Positions 19,341 through 29,125 are shown, counted from the stretch's first letter. The stretch: DNA of 54,886 nt from Brachybacterium halotolerans (GCF_016623465.1 NZ_JAEDAJ010000001.1:1-54886), one strand, 5' to 3'. The notes: generated by a model from the letters alone, not told the origin. Translations and numbers: made by a program.

Positions 19341-20087
19341 TCAGGCCCTGCCGCGCACGTAGCGGGAGAGCGTCGCGTGCGCGCCGACCGTGAGGGAGCC
19401 CAGCTCCCACTCGCCCTCCGCGCCGACGCCGCGCATCACCCGGGAGGCGTCCCCTCCGACCGTCCGATGGGTCACCGAGAAGCACAGCTCGTCGAGCGCC
19501 CCGGAGCCGGCGAAGCGCGCGAGAGCGCTCGGGCCTCCCTCGAGCTGGATCCCGCGGTGCCCGAGGTCGGCGAGGGCGCGCCGGATGCCCGCCGGGTCCT
19601 CCGCGAGGACCAGCCGGTCCTCCGGGAGACCGCTCGCGGCGAGTGCCCGCTCGCCGTGCGCGGCGTCGGTCACGAGGTACGTCGGCCACGCGGGGTCGAT
19701 GCTCGCGGGCAGCCGACCGGACTGCGACATGATCGCCAGGGCCGGGCGCTCGCCGCCGGCCGGCCGCAGCGACGGTGCCAGCAGGTCCGACCGGCCCTGG
19801 GGACGGCGGTAGTCCTCGACGCGCACGGTCTCGGCGCCCACGAGCACCACGTCGGCGAGGGCGCGCAGCACGCCGAAGGCGAAGGAGTCGGTGGGGTTGC
19901 GCAGGGGGCCGCTGGTGCCGTCGGCCCCGGTGATCGCGCCGTCGATCGTCGTGTTCATCATCGCCCGCACCCACGTGCGTTCCGCGGGGAGCGCGTAGAC
20001 CTCGGCGAGAGCCCGTGCCCCGGCGGCGTCCTCGGTGATCTCGCGCGGCGCGGCCAGCGCCCGCCCGTCGTCCCACAGCAGCTGCAT
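19341..20087 (-). CDS. stand-alone RibD C-terminal/DHFR-like reductase
   Basis: A 248-residue member of the pyrimidine reductase family that makes up the C-terminal half of RibD. Key segments are RTWVRAMMNTTIDGAITG, LVGAETVRVEDY and the NADPH-binding IQLEGGPSALARF. No deaminase domain is present. The M. tuberculosis homologue Rv2671, also divergent from an AFG1/ZapE ATPase gene, can act as a dihydrofolate reductase substitute and affects PAS resistance. ATG 20087 follows gagagg at good spacing and replaces a longer frame that extends upstream without a ribosome binding site. Confidence 0.85.
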   Translation of the reverse strand: MQLLWDDGRALAAPREITEDAAGARALAEVYALPAERTWVRAMMNTTIDGAITGADGTSGPLRNPTDSFAFGVLRALADVVLVGAETVRVEDYRRPQGRSDLLAPSLRPAGGERPALAIMSQSGRLPASIDPAWPTYLVTDAAHGERALAASGLPEDRLVLAEDPAGIRRALADLGHRGIQLEGGPSALARFAGSGALDELCFSVTHRTVGGDASRVMRGVGAEGEWELGSLTVGAHATLSRYVRGRA

Positions 20088-20279
20088 GGCGTCGATCCTC
20101 TCGTCGTGCGGGCTCTCCCTGCTCCCCGGATCATCCCGCACCCGGGACGGTCCCGCGAGTCGGAGCGCGCCGGAGCCGCAGCGTGCCGAGGCCGGGGATC
20201 GCCGGGTCCCGAGCACGCCGGGGCCGGCGCGCGATCGTGGACCTGCCCACAGGAGATCTGCCGCGATCGCCCGCGCCCC

Positions 20280-20285
20280 TAGACT
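20280..20285 (+). promoter_or_regulatory. zapE -10 box, probable leaderless promoter
   Basis: tagact ends 8 bases before GTG 20294, with no ribosome binding site. Same arrangement as the box before the alpha/beta hydrolase gene. Confidence 0.5.
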
Positions 20286-20293
20286 GGGCGGCC

Positions 20294-21340
20294 GTGACCG
20301 AGTCCCTCACCGCGCGCACCCCAGCCCCCTCCCTCGAGCGCCTGGTCGCCGACCTCGTGCCGCCGCCGCGCTTCGCGAAGGCGCGGCTGGACAACTACGT
20401 GCCCGATCCGCAGTACCCCTCCCAGCAGGAGGCGAAGGAGCGGATCGCCGAGTTCGCGCACGGCATCGGCCGCAGCGGCGGGTCGAAGGGCCTGCTGGGC
20501 ATGTTCCGCAAGCGCCCGCAGGCGGCGCGCGGCCTCTACCTCGACGGCGGCTTCGGCGTGGGCAAGACCCACCTGCTGACCTCGCTGTTCCACATCACCG
20601 ACGGGAACCCCGTCTACGGCACCTTCGTCGAGTACACGAACCTCGTGGGGGCGCTCGGCTTCACCCGCGCCGTGGAGCTGCTGGGCGGCTCCTCGCTCGT
20701 GTGCATCGACGAGTTCGAGCTCGACGACCCCGGGGACACCCTGCTGATGACGCGGCTGATCCGTGAGCTCTCCGATCGCGGCGTCGCGATCGTGGCGACC
20801 TCGAACACGCTGCCGGAGGCGCTCGGCGAGGGGCGCTTCGCCGCCCAGGACTTCCTGCGCGAGATCCAGTCGATGTCCGAGCGCTTCGACGTGCTGCGGA
20901 TCGACGGCGAGGACTATCGGCGGCGCGAGGCCGTCGCCGAGGCGCCCGCCCTGCCTGAGGAGACCGTGCGCGAGCACGCCGAGGCCACGCCCGGCGCGAC
21001 GCTGGACGATCTCCCCGCCCTCCTCGCGCACCTCAAGACCGTGCATCCCTCCCGCTACGGGGCGATGCTCGACGACGTCTCGTTCGCCCATCTCGTCGAC
21101 GTGTCCACGATCGCCGACCACAACAACGGCCTGCGCTTCGTGGTGCTCGTGGACCGGCTCTACGACCGGGAGATCCCGGTGCTCGCGAGCGGCCAGGACG
21201 TGGCGGGCATCTTCACCGAGGAGCTGCTGCGCAGCGGCTACCGCAAGAAGTACTACCGCTCCCTCTCGCGCCTGACCTCGCTCGCGCGCGACGGCGCGAA
21301 GGACCTCGAAGGCGCCGCTCAGGACGCCTCGGCCGACTGA
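20294..21340 (+). CDS. zapE: cell division protein ZapE (AFG1-family ATPase)
   Basis: This 348-residue AAA-like ATPase has Walker A GGFGVGKTH with Lys91 and Walker B LVCIDEFELDD with Asp139-Glu140. The family signature around VEYTNLVGALGF is also present. In E. coli, ZapE associates with FtsZ, and eukaryotic AFG1/LACE1 acts in mitochondrial protein quality control. The actinobacterial role is not settled. The start is GTG 20294. Its last 22 bases overlap the end of convergent treZ. Confidence 0.9.
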   Translation: MTESLTARTPAPSLERLVADLVPPPRFAKARLDNYVPDPQYPSQQEAKERIAEFAHGIGRSGGSKGLLGMFRKRPQAARGLYLDGGFGVGKTHLLTSLFHITDGNPVYGTFVEYTNLVGALGFTRAVELLGGSSLVCIDEFELDDPGDTLLMTRLIRELSDRGVAIVATSNTLPEALGEGRFAAQDFLREIQSMSERFDVLRIDGEDYRRREAVAEAPALPEETVREHAEATPGATLDDLPALLAHLKTVHPSRYGAMLDDVSFAHLVDVSTIADHNNGLRFVVLVDRLYDREIPVLASGQDVAGIFTEELLRSGYRKKYYRSLSRLTSLARDGAKDLEGAAQDASAD

Positions 21341-23343
21341 GCCGCGGCGTCGCTCCCGCGGACGACGAGCGCGCCGGGGCCCGCGAGCCCGACGACGAGC
21401 TCCTGGGCATCGCGGCGCAGCGCGCCGAAGGAGGCGAGGACCTCCCGGCCGACAGCCGTGCCCGACGCGGGCATCCCGGCCCCGCCCTCCGCGCGGGTGA
21501 CGAGCACGTGCACGTCCCCGCGGCGCAGCACGAGCGACTCCTCGTCCAGCACGTCGACCCCGACGTGCCCGAGGTCCGGATCCGTCAGCTCCGGGAGCGC
21601 GCGGCGCAGGCCGATGAGCGTGCGGTACCACTCGAGCATCGAGGCGTGCGCGCCCTCGTCCCTCTCCTCCCAGTCCAGGAAGGAGTCGGTGAAGGTGGAG
21701 CGGGCCTGCGGGTCCGGCACGTCCGATGAGTCCCAGCCCATCTGCGCGAACTCCTCGCGCCGCCCGGCGGTGACCATCGACCCCAGCGGCTCGGCATGGT
21801 CGGTGAAGTACCGGAACGGGGCGCTGCACGCCCATTCCTCGCCCTGGAAGAGCATCGGCGTGGGCGCGCCCAGCAGGATCAGCGCGATCGCCGCGGCGTG
21901 CTCGCCGGGGGAGAGCAACTGGTGGACGCGGTCCCCGCGCGCGCGATTGCCCACCTGGTCGTGGTCCTCGAGGAAGGCGACGAAGGAGTGCGCGTCATAG
22001 GCGTCGGTCGACGGATCGACGGGCGCGCCCCAGACCCGTCCGCGGAAGGTGGAGAGCGTCCCGGCGTGCTCGAAGACGCGGGTGAGGGTCCGCGCCAGCA
22101 CCTCGGCGCTGCCGAAGTCCACGTAATAGCCCTGGCGCTCGCCGCTGATCCACGCGTGGACGGCGTGATGGACGTCGTCGGCCCACTGCATGTCCATGCT
22201 GAGCCCGCCGCGAGCGGTGGGCGTGACGGTCACGGGGTCGTTGCGGTCCGATTCCGCGATCAGGGTCAGCGGCCTCCCGGTCTCGGCCTCCCAGTGGGCG
22301 ACCGCGTCGGCGAGCTCGGCGAGGAAGTGCCGGGGCGAGTCGTCCTGCAGCTCGTGCACGGCGTCCAGCCGCAGGCCGTCCAGCTGCATGTCCACGAGCC
22401 AGAACCGGGCGACCCCGCGCAGGAAGGCGCGCACCTGGTCGCTGCCCGCGTCGTCGAGGTTCACGGCCCAGCCCCACGGGGTCTCGTGGCGGTCGGTGAA
22501 GTACGGGCCGAAGGCGCCGAGGTGGTTGCCGTCGGGCCCCAGGTGGTTCAGCACCACGTCCAGGACCACCGCGAGGCCGCGCGCATGCGCCGCCTCGACG
22601 AAGCGGGCGAGCGCGGCGGGACCGCCGTAGGCGGGGTGCACGGCCATGAGGTCCACCCCGTCGTACCCCCAGCCGCGCTCGCCGGGGAAGGCCGCGAGCG
22701 GCATCAGCTCGACCGCGTCGACGCCGAGCGCGACCAGGTGGTCCAGGCGCTCGATCGCGGTGTCCAAGGTGCCGGTGCCGCCGTCGGCGGACGGCGCGAA
22801 GGTGCCCACGTGCAGCTCGTAGACGACGCCCCCGCGGAAGGAGCGACCCTCCCACGGCGCATGCGGGAACAGCCGAGGGCGCACGACCTCGCTCGGGCCG
22901 TGGACCCCGTCCGGCTGGGCGAGGCTGCGCGGGTCCGGCAGCCAGTCCCCGTCCTCGTCCAGGCGGAACGCATAACGGGTACCCGTGCTCGGCACGGCGA
23001 CCGGGTCCTCGGCGTCGGTCCCGTCGCCGCGCAGTCGGTGCCAGCCGTCGCCGACGGGCTCGAGCGAGCGCACGACCGCGTCCGCCTCCGCGTGGGTGTG
23101 CCACTGCGCGTGCGAGTGCGTGCGCGCCGAGCCGGGAAGGGCCGCGGTCTCCTCGCCGCGGGGTGGGACGGTCAGACGCACCTGCACCGTCCGTGCGCGC
23201 GGAGCCCAGACCTCGAGGACGCCGTCCGCATCCCGCACCGGCAGCGGTGCCGGGCCCGACGGAGGTCTCGCCGGGGAGGATGACGACGCCGTGCGCGCCG
23301 CCTCGGTCCCGGTCCTGGTCGTGTCGCTCGCGTGCTCGCTCAT
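21319..23343 (-). CDS. treZ: malto-oligosyltrehalose trehalohydrolase TreZ
   Basis: A GH13 enzyme of 674 residues that releases trehalose from maltooligosyltrehalose made by TreY. An N-terminal beta-sandwich domain (LEVWAPRARTVQVRL, about residue 42 on) is followed by the barrel. Catalytic residues are the nucleophile Asp327 (GLRLDAVHEL), acid/base Glu364 (LIAESDRND) and the Asp of FLEDHDQVGN. The first about 35 residues are a Ser/Thr/Pro-rich lead. It is the last gene of the trehalose set and overlaps treY by ATGA. Its 3' end overlaps zapE by 22 bp tail to tail. Confidence 0.95.
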   Translation of the reverse strand: MSEHASDTTRTGTEAARTASSSSPARPPSGPAPLPVRDADGVLEVWAPRARTVQVRLTVPPRGEETAALPGSARTHSHAQWHTHAEADAVVRSLEPVGDGWHRLRGDGTDAEDPVAVPSTGTRYAFRLDEDGDWLPDPRSLAQPDGVHGPSEVVRPRLFPHAPWEGRSFRGGVVYELHVGTFAPSADGGTGTLDTAIERLDHLVALGVDAVELMPLAAFPGERGWGYDGVDLMAVHPAYGGPAALARFVEAAHARGLAVVLDVVLNHLGPDGNHLGAFGPYFTDRHETPWGWAVNLDDAGSDQVRAFLRGVARFWLVDMQLDGLRLDAVHELQDDSPRHFLAELADAVAHWEAETGRPLTLIAESDRNDPVTVTPTARGGLSMDMQWADDVHHAVHAWISGERQGYYVDFGSAEVLARTLTRVFEHAGTLSTFRGRVWGAPVDPSTDAYDAHSFVAFLEDHDQVGNRARGDRVHQLLSPGEHAAAIALILLGAPTPMLFQGEEWACSAPFRYFTDHAEPLGSMVTAGRREEFAQMGWDSSDVPDPQARSTFTDSFLDWEERDEGAHASMLEWYRTLIGLRRALPELTDPDLGHVGVDVLDEESLVLRRGDVHVLVTRAEGGAGMPASGTAVGREVLASFGALRRDAQELVVGLAGPGALVVRGSDAAAQSAEAS

Positions 23344-25940
23344 GCCGCCTCCTCGCCATCGGTCCCGCCGGCTGTCGCGCCTTCGGTCCCGCCGTCGGTC
23401 TCGTGCTCGAAGGACCCATGCCCGTCCGTCTCGTCGGCGCGCACCAGCAGCGCCGCCGGCCAGTCCTCGAGCAGCGCCGTCAGGCGCACCTGTCCTCCGT
23501 CGGTCTCCCGGCCGCTCAGCAGATCAAGCCAGCGGCCCTCGGGCAGCACGATCACCGCCTCGCCGAAGCCGCCGCGCTGGGCGAGGCCGTGCGCGAGGCG
23601 GGTGACGACCGTGACCTCCTCGAGCGGCCCGTCCTCGAGGGCGCGGCCGAAGGCCACCGCATGCGCGGTCGAGGTCGGCACCGGGCGGTAGACGGCGGAG
23701 CGCCCGCGGAAGAGCTCGGGACGCTCGCGGCGCAGGCGCAGCGCGCGATGGGTGAGCCAGAGCTTCTCGTCGGCCACGCCGTCGGGCCGCGCGCCCTCGC
23801 GCATGCGGGCGAGCCGCGCCGCGTGCCCGGCGTGGTCGACCTCGCGGCGGTTGTCGGGATCGACGAGCGAGAGGTCGATGGACTCGCACCCCTGATAGAC
23901 GTCGGGAACGCCCGGCATCGTGAGCTGGACGAGCTTCTGGCCGAGGATCGCCGCGCGCTGCGCGCCGAGCGTCCTGCGGGTGAGGTCCTCGAGGATCGAC
24001 GCGACCTCGGGGGAGGCGAGGGCCGCGCGCCCCAGCTCCCGGACCTGGTCCTCGTACTCGATGTCCTGGTCCGTCCAGGTCGTGCGGGTCTTCGCCTCGC
24101 GCATGGCCTTCTCGAGGTAGCCGATGAGACGGTCCTCGTCGATGCGGTCGCTGTGCGCGCCCGGCAGGTCCCAGGTCCCCAGCAGCGTCTGCCACAGCAG
24201 CAGGCGCAGTGCGCCGTCGACCCGGTCCCCGGTGTGCGCGGCCACCGCCTGCTCGAGGTCGAGCACCGCGAGGCCCCATTCGTGGGGGATCTCGGTGAGC
24301 ACGGCGAGACGGGCGCGCACGTCCTCGCTGCGCTTGGTGTCGTGCGTGGAGAGGGTCGTCATGGAGTCCGGACGCGTGTGCACCATCGTCGCGCAGTGGT
24401 CGTGGAGGTCGTCGGGCTCGACGCCGATGCGGTCGGGATCCGCGCCCACCTCGGTGACCGGCAGGAACCGCGGATAGCGGTAGAACGCCGTGTCCTCCAG
24501 GCCCTTGGCGTGCACGGGTCCGCAGGTCTGGGCGAAGCGGACGATCAGCTCGGCGCGGTCGGCGCTCGCCGTCCGGCCGGCGCTGCCCGCCTCGTCCCCG
24601 CACACGAGCGCGAGCACCACCTCGAGAGCCGCGCCCAGGTCCGGGTCCTCGCCCAGGAGATCGCGGGCGCGGGCGGCCGCCGCCTCGAGCACCGCGCGCT
24701 CGGCGCCGCTCGCGCTCTCCCCGGGGACGATGTAGGCGCGATAGCGGTCCATCGAGGCGAGCATCGCGACCAGCACCCTCTGGATCTGGCGGCGCGTGGT
24801 GTCGCGCAGTCGGATGTCCTCGGCGCAGATGCGACGGACGAGGTCCGTGAGGCGCTCGACCTCCGCCCACAGGCTCGTGGAGATGATGAGCGCGGTGGAC
24901 TCGGCGGCGATCTCCTCGAACGGCCGCAGGTCGCCCGTGGTGCGCTGCCAGACGTGCGTGAGACCCAGCGCGCCGCGCGGGTCGTGGAAGAGGCCGCCCA
25001 CGCGCCACAGGGCGTCGTACCCGGTCGTGCCGTCGCAGGGGAAGTCGCCGGGCAGCTGTTCGTCGCCCTCGAGGATCTTCTCCACCGCGGTCCAGGCGCC
25101 GCCGGAGGCCTCGTGGAGGTCGCGCAGGTATCCGCGCGGATCGGCGAGGCCGTCGGGATGGTCGATCCGGTATCCGTCGACGACGCCCTCGGACTGCAGC
25201 TGCAGGAGCAGCGCATGGGTCGCGGTGAACACCTCGGGCAGCTCGACGCGCACGGCCGCGAGGGTGTCGACGTCGAAGAAGCGACGGTAGTTCAGCTCGT
25301 CGTCGGCGACCTTCCAGTAGGCCAGCCGATACCACTGGCGCTCGAGCAGGTCGACGAGGCCCAGGTCCTCGGTGCCCGGGGCGATCGGCAGCACGTGGTC
25401 GTAGTAGCGCACCACGCTCTCCTCGCGCGTGCCGCCGTCGCGCTGGGGCACGTCGGCACGGGACACCTCGATCTCGCCGTCGGCGAGGACCTGACCGATG
25501 GGGCGCCCCAGCACGGGCATGAGGATCGAGTTCTGCGCGCTGATGTCCACGTCGAACCAGTCGGCGAAGGGCGAGGCCGGCCCCTCGCGCAGCACCGACC
25601 ACAGGGCGCGGTTGTGCCAGACGGGCGTGGGGATCGCCATGTGGTTGGGGACGACGTCGACGATCAGCCCCATGCCGTGCGCGTGGACGGCGTCGGCCAG
25701 CCTCCGCAGGGCGTCGATCCCACCGATCTCCTCGCTGATCCGCGTGTGGTCCACGACGTCGTACCCGTGGGTGGAGCCGGGTGCGGCCTGGAGCACAGGG
25801 GAGCAGAACACGTGTCCCGCCCCGAGGTCGGCGAGGTAGGGGACGAGCGCGGCGGCGTCGTCGCAGGTGAAGCCCGCGTGCAGCTGGAGCCGGTACGTGC
25901 TGGTGGGGACGATCCGGGAGGGGGCGGGGAGGGTGACCAT
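23340..25940 (-). CDS. treY: malto-oligosyltrehalose synthase TreY
   Basis: This 866-residue GH13 transglycosylase turns the reducing-end maltose of malto-oligosaccharides into a trehalosyl end. It starts PTSTYRLQLHAGFTCDDA, the usual TreY opening. Catalytic residues are nucleophile Asp260 (DGYRIDHPDG), acid Glu291 (KILEGDEQL) and the Asp of LSTHDTKRSED. A C-terminal Thr/Gly/Glu-rich tail lies beyond the usual end. The ribosome binding site aaggag precedes ATG 25940. The gene sits 58 bases downstream of glgX on the same strand, so the three genes are probably one transcript. Confidence 0.96.
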   Translation of the reverse strand: MVTLPAPSRIVPTSTYRLQLHAGFTCDDAAALVPYLADLGAGHVFCSPVLQAAPGSTHGYDVVDHTRISEEIGGIDALRRLADAVHAHGMGLIVDVVPNHMAIPTPVWHNRALWSVLREGPASPFADWFDVDISAQNSILMPVLGRPIGQVLADGEIEVSRADVPQRDGGTREESVVRYYDHVLPIAPGTEDLGLVDLLERQWYRLAYWKVADDELNYRRFFDVDTLAAVRVELPEVFTATHALLLQLQSEGVVDGYRIDHPDGLADPRGYLRDLHEASGGAWTAVEKILEGDEQLPGDFPCDGTTGYDALWRVGGLFHDPRGALGLTHVWQRTTGDLRPFEEIAAESTALIISTSLWAEVERLTDLVRRICAEDIRLRDTTRRQIQRVLVAMLASMDRYRAYIVPGESASGAERAVLEAAAARARDLLGEDPDLGAALEVVLALVCGDEAGSAGRTASADRAELIVRFAQTCGPVHAKGLEDTAFYRYPRFLPVTEVGADPDRIGVEPDDLHDHCATMVHTRPDSMTTLSTHDTKRSEDVRARLAVLTEIPHEWGLAVLDLEQAVAAHTGDRVDGALRLLLWQTLLGTWDLPGAHSDRIDEDRLIGYLEKAMREAKTRTTWTDQDIEYEDQVRELGRAALASPEVASILEDLTRRTLGAQRAAILGQKLVQLTMPGVPDVYQGCESIDLSLVDPDNRREVDHAGHAARLARMREGARPDGVADEKLWLTHRALRLRRERPELFRGRSAVYRPVPTSTAHAVAFGRALEDGPLEEVTVVTRLAHGLAQRGGFGEAVIVLPEGRWLDLLSGRETDGGQVRLTALLEDWPAALLVRADETDGHGSFEHETDGGTEGATAGGTDGEEAA

Positions 25941-25998
25941 GTGCTGCGTGCTCCTTCGCGGGTCGGGACCAGGGCGGGACCGTGGTGGGCCGAAGGGT

Positions 25999-28269
25999 TC
26001 AGCGCCGCGGGTGCGAGGCGCTCGTGATCCGCGGCGCGGCGAGCGGGCCGGGGGACTGCGAGGACGCGCTCGAGTACGCCCGTCCGCGCGGCGGCAGGGC
26101 TGCCTGCGAGGAGTCGTACTGCTCGGCCTGCGCGCCGTCGGCCTCGTCCGCGGCGTGATCCTCGGGGTGGCGCCCCAGGATCAGCACGGAGTAGGCGGGC
26201 CGCGTGATCGTCTGGCCGGGCTCGAGCCGCTCGCCGAGATCGAGCTGGTGGGCCGTGCCCGAGGCGACGTACCAGGCAGAGCCGAAGTCCTCGGGCGGGA
26301 CGCGGAAGTCCACGTCGTTGCCCGCCCAGTTGAACATGAGCAGCGCGGAGTCGTCGATGATGCGCTCGCCGCGGGCGTCCGGCTCCGGGATCGCGGAGCC
26401 GTTGAGGAACACGTCCACGCACTTGTTCTGCGGGTCGTCCCACTGCTCCTGCGTCATCTCGGTGCCGTCGGTCGCGAGCCAGACCACGTCCGGCAGGGAC
26501 TCGTCGCCCTCGCAGGGGTTCTGGCCGCCCAGGAAGCGCCGGCGCCGGAAGATCGGATGCGCCCGGCGCAGGGCGATCATGTGCCGGGTGAAGTCGAGCA
26601 TGTCCTGCTGGTCCTCGTCGAGGTCCCAGTCGACCCATGAGATCTCGTCGTCCTGGCAGTAGGTGTTGTTGTTGCCCTGCTGGGTGCGGCCCATCTCGTC
26701 ACCGTGGAGGATCATCGGCACGCCCTGGCTGACCAGGAGGGTCGCCATGAAGTTCTTCGCGCGGCGCAGACGCAGCGAGGTGATGGCGAGGTCCTCCGTC
26801 GGCCCCTCGGCCCCCGAGTTCCAGGAGCGGTTGTGGCTCTCGCCGTCGTTGCCGCCCTCGCCGTTGGCCTCGTTGTGCCGCTCGTTGTAGGAGACGAGGT
26901 CGCGCAGGGTGAAGCCGTCGTGCGCGGTCACGAAGTTGACGGAGGCGATCGGGGTGCGGCCCGTGTGCTGGTAGAGGTCGGAGGAGCCCGCGAGGCGGGA
27001 GGAGAAGTCGGGGAGCACGCCCGGCTCGCTGCGCCCCGCGTCGCGCACGGTGTCGCGGTAGCGGCCGTTCCACTCCGACCACAGGGGCGGGAAGCCGCCC
27101 ACCTGGTAGCCGCCCTCGCCGAGGTCCCAGGGCTCGGCGATGAGCTTGACCTGGGAGATGATCGGGTCCTGCTGGATGATGTCGAAGAAGGCGGAGAGCC
27201 GGTCCACCTCGTGCAGCTCGCGGGCGAGCGTCGAGGCGAGGTCGAAGCGGAAGCCGTCCACGTGCATCTCGCTGACCCAGTAGCGCAGCGAGTCCATGAT
27301 CAGCTGCAGCACGTGCGGGGTGCGCATGAGCAGGGAGTTCCCCGTGCCCGTGGTGTCGTAGTAGTGCGCCTTGTCGTCATCGACGAGCCGGTAGTACGAG
27401 GCGTTGTCGATGCCGCGGAAGGAGAGGGTGGGGCCCTTGTCGTTGCCCTCGGCGGTGTGGTTGTAGACGACGTCGAGGATCACCTCGATGCCGGCGGCGT
27501 GGAGGTTCTTGACCATGGTCTTGAACTCCTGGACCTGTTGGCCGGCGTCCCCCGCGTAGGAGTACTCGTTGTGCGGGGCGAAGAACCCGATCGTGTTGTA
27601 GCCCCAGTAGTTGCGCAGCCCCTTCTCGACGAGGTGGCCGTCCTGGACGAACTGGTGCACGGGCATCAGCTCCACGGCGGTCACGCCGAGCGACTGCAGA
27701 TGGCGGATGATCTCGGGGTGGCCCATCGCCACGTAGGTGCCGCGGATCGACTCGTCGATCCCCGGGTGCTGCATGGTCAGGCCCTTGACGTGCGCCTCGT
27801 AGATGACGGTGTCATGGTACTCGTGGCCGGGGGAGTGGTCGCTGCCCCAGTCGAAGTAGGGGGAGACCACGATGCCGAGCATCGTGTGCGGGGCCGAGTC
27901 CTCCTCGTTGCGCCGCTCGGGGTCCTCGAAGTCGTAGGAGAAGAGCGAGGGATGGTTCGTGGCCATCCCGCTGATCGCCTTCGCGTACGGGTCCAGCAGC
28001 AGCTTCGACGGGTCGCAGCGCTGGCCGGCCGCGGGGTCGTAGGGGCCGTGGACGCGGTAGCCGTAGCGCTGCCCGGGCTGGACCGCCGGGAGGTAGACGT
28101 GCCACACGAACGCGTCGACCTCGGTGACCTGCACGCGGGTCTCGGTGCCGTCCTCGTCGAACAGGCACAGCTCGACCCGCTCGGCCGCCTCGGAGAACAG
28201 GGCGAAGTTCGTGCCGCCGCCGTCGAAGGTCGCGCCGAGGGGGTACGGCTGTCCCGTCCAGATCTGCAT
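25999..28269 (-). CDS. glgX: glycogen debranching enzyme GlgX/TreX
   Basis: A 756-residue GH13 isoamylase-type enzyme that cuts alpha-1,6 branches and supplies linear glucan to TreY. A CBM48-like N-terminal domain (PLGATFDGGGTNFALFSEAA, from about residue 10) comes first. Catalytic residues are the nucleophile Asp343 (VDGFRFDLAS), acid Glu379 (LIAEPWDLG) and Asp451 (VTAHDGFTL). The last about 55 residues are Ser/Pro/Ala-rich and look disordered. As first gene of the trehalose set it should be called treX by function. An apparent leaderless promoter precedes ATG 28269. Confidence 0.95.
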   Translation of the reverse strand: MQIWTGQPYPLGATFDGGGTNFALFSEAAERVELCLFDEDGTETRVQVTEVDAFVWHVYLPAVQPGQRYGYRVHGPYDPAAGQRCDPSKLLLDPYAKAISGMATNHPSLFSYDFEDPERRNEEDSAPHTMLGIVVSPYFDWGSDHSPGHEYHDTVIYEAHVKGLTMQHPGIDESIRGTYVAMGHPEIIRHLQSLGVTAVELMPVHQFVQDGHLVEKGLRNYWGYNTIGFFAPHNEYSYAGDAGQQVQEFKTMVKNLHAAGIEVILDVVYNHTAEGNDKGPTLSFRGIDNASYYRLVDDDKAHYYDTTGTGNSLLMRTPHVLQLIMDSLRYWVSEMHVDGFRFDLASTLARELHEVDRLSAFFDIIQQDPIISQVKLIAEPWDLGEGGYQVGGFPPLWSEWNGRYRDTVRDAGRSEPGVLPDFSSRLAGSSDLYQHTGRTPIASVNFVTAHDGFTLRDLVSYNERHNEANGEGGNDGESHNRSWNSGAEGPTEDLAITSLRLRRAKNFMATLLVSQGVPMILHGDEMGRTQQGNNNTYCQDDEISWVDWDLDEDQQDMLDFTRHMIALRRAHPIFRRRRFLGGQNPCEGDESLPDVVWLATDGTEMTQEQWDDPQNKCVDVFLNGSAIPEPDARGERIIDDSALLMFNWAGNDVDFRVPPEDFGSAWYVASGTAHQLDLGERLEPGQTITRPAYSVLILGRHPEDHAADEADGAQAEQYDSSQAALPPRGRAYSSASSQSPGPLAAPRITSASHPRR

Positions 28270-28275
28270 GTGTGC

Positions 28276-28281
28276 ACAGTA
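28276..28281 (-). promoter_or_regulatory. glgX/treX -10 box, probable leaderless promoter
   Basis: tactgt on the minus strand ends 6 bases before ATG 28269. No ribosome binding site or clear -35 is visible. Confidence 0.5.
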
Positions 28282-28330
28282 CCCGGGCGCACCTGGGGCC
28301 GACGGGGCGCGGCGCGGGCCGTCGGCCCTC

Positions 28331-29119
28331 TCAGGACCCTTCCGGCCAGTCGCCCGGACTGTCGGCCCCGCCCTCGACGACCTCCTCGTGCGCTCCGGGG
28401 AGAGCGGTCCAGTCGTCCTGCGGGCGGTAACCCAGCTCGAGCATGGTGTCGGTGATGTCCCAGCGGCGATTGGCGTTGGCGGAGATCGCGTAGTAGATGC
28501 CGAAGGGCACGTCGGCCTCGAGGGCGCTGCGCACGGCCCGGGCCGCGTCGTCCGGGGAGAGCCACATGGCGCGCAACAGGTCCACGTCCGTGGACAGCGG
28601 GTCCTCGCTCATCCATCCGATGCGCAGGGCGATCACCTCGAGCCCGAAGGCGTCGTGGTAGTGGCGCCCCAGGGCCTCGCCGAACACCTTGGAGACCCCG
28701 TAGAGGGAGTCCGGCCAGGGCGGCATGTCGCTGTGCACGGGCCACTGCTCGTGGCGGTCGTACCCGCCCATCGCATGGTTCGACGAGGCGAGCACGACAC
28801 GGCGCACTCCGGCGTCCCGCGCCGCCTCCAGCACGTTGCGCTGTCCCACGATGTTCGGACCCAGCACCGACTCCCAGTCGGACTCGGGGGAGGCGGATCC
28901 CGCGAGGTGGACGACCGCGTCGATCCCCTCCATCAGCGCGCGGACCTGGTCGTAGTCGGTCACGTCGGCGACCCGCAGCCGGTCGCGCAGCTCCTCGGTG
29001 CGTGCGTGCCGGCCCTGGGGGACGATGTCGTACTCGTCGTCGAGCCGGGCGAGCAGTGCCGTGCCCACGCCGCCCGTCGCCCCGGTCAGCAGGATCCGCT
29101 TCTTCGCGTCATCGCTCAT
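28331..29119 (-). CDS. NAD-dependent epimerase/dehydratase (SDR), uronate-dehydrogenase-like
   Basis: A 262-residue extended short-chain dehydrogenase. The Rossmann motif TGATGGVGTALL is near residues 13-24. The catalytic Ser region is VVLASSNHAMGGY, and Tyr-x3-Lys is in YGVSKVFGEALGRHY. SSNH followed by a Gly and an aromatic, together with the short length, resembles uronate dehydrogenases that oxidise glucuronate or galacturonate. The substrate cannot be fixed from sequence. It is transcribed in the same direction as the trehalose genes but has its own -10 box. Confidence 0.82.
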   Translation of the reverse strand: MSDDAKKRILLTGATGGVGTALLARLDDEYDIVPQGRHARTEELRDRLRVADVTDYDQVRALMEGIDAVVHLAGSASPESDWESVLGPNIVGQRNVLEAARDAGVRRVVLASSNHAMGGYDRHEQWPVHSDMPPWPDSLYGVSKVFGEALGRHYHDAFGLEVIALRIGWMSEDPLSTDVDLLRAMWLSPDDAARAVRSALEADVPFGIYYAISANANRRWDITDTMLELGYRPQDDWTALPGAHEEVVEGGADSPGDWPEGS

Positions 29120-29125
29120 GGGGCC

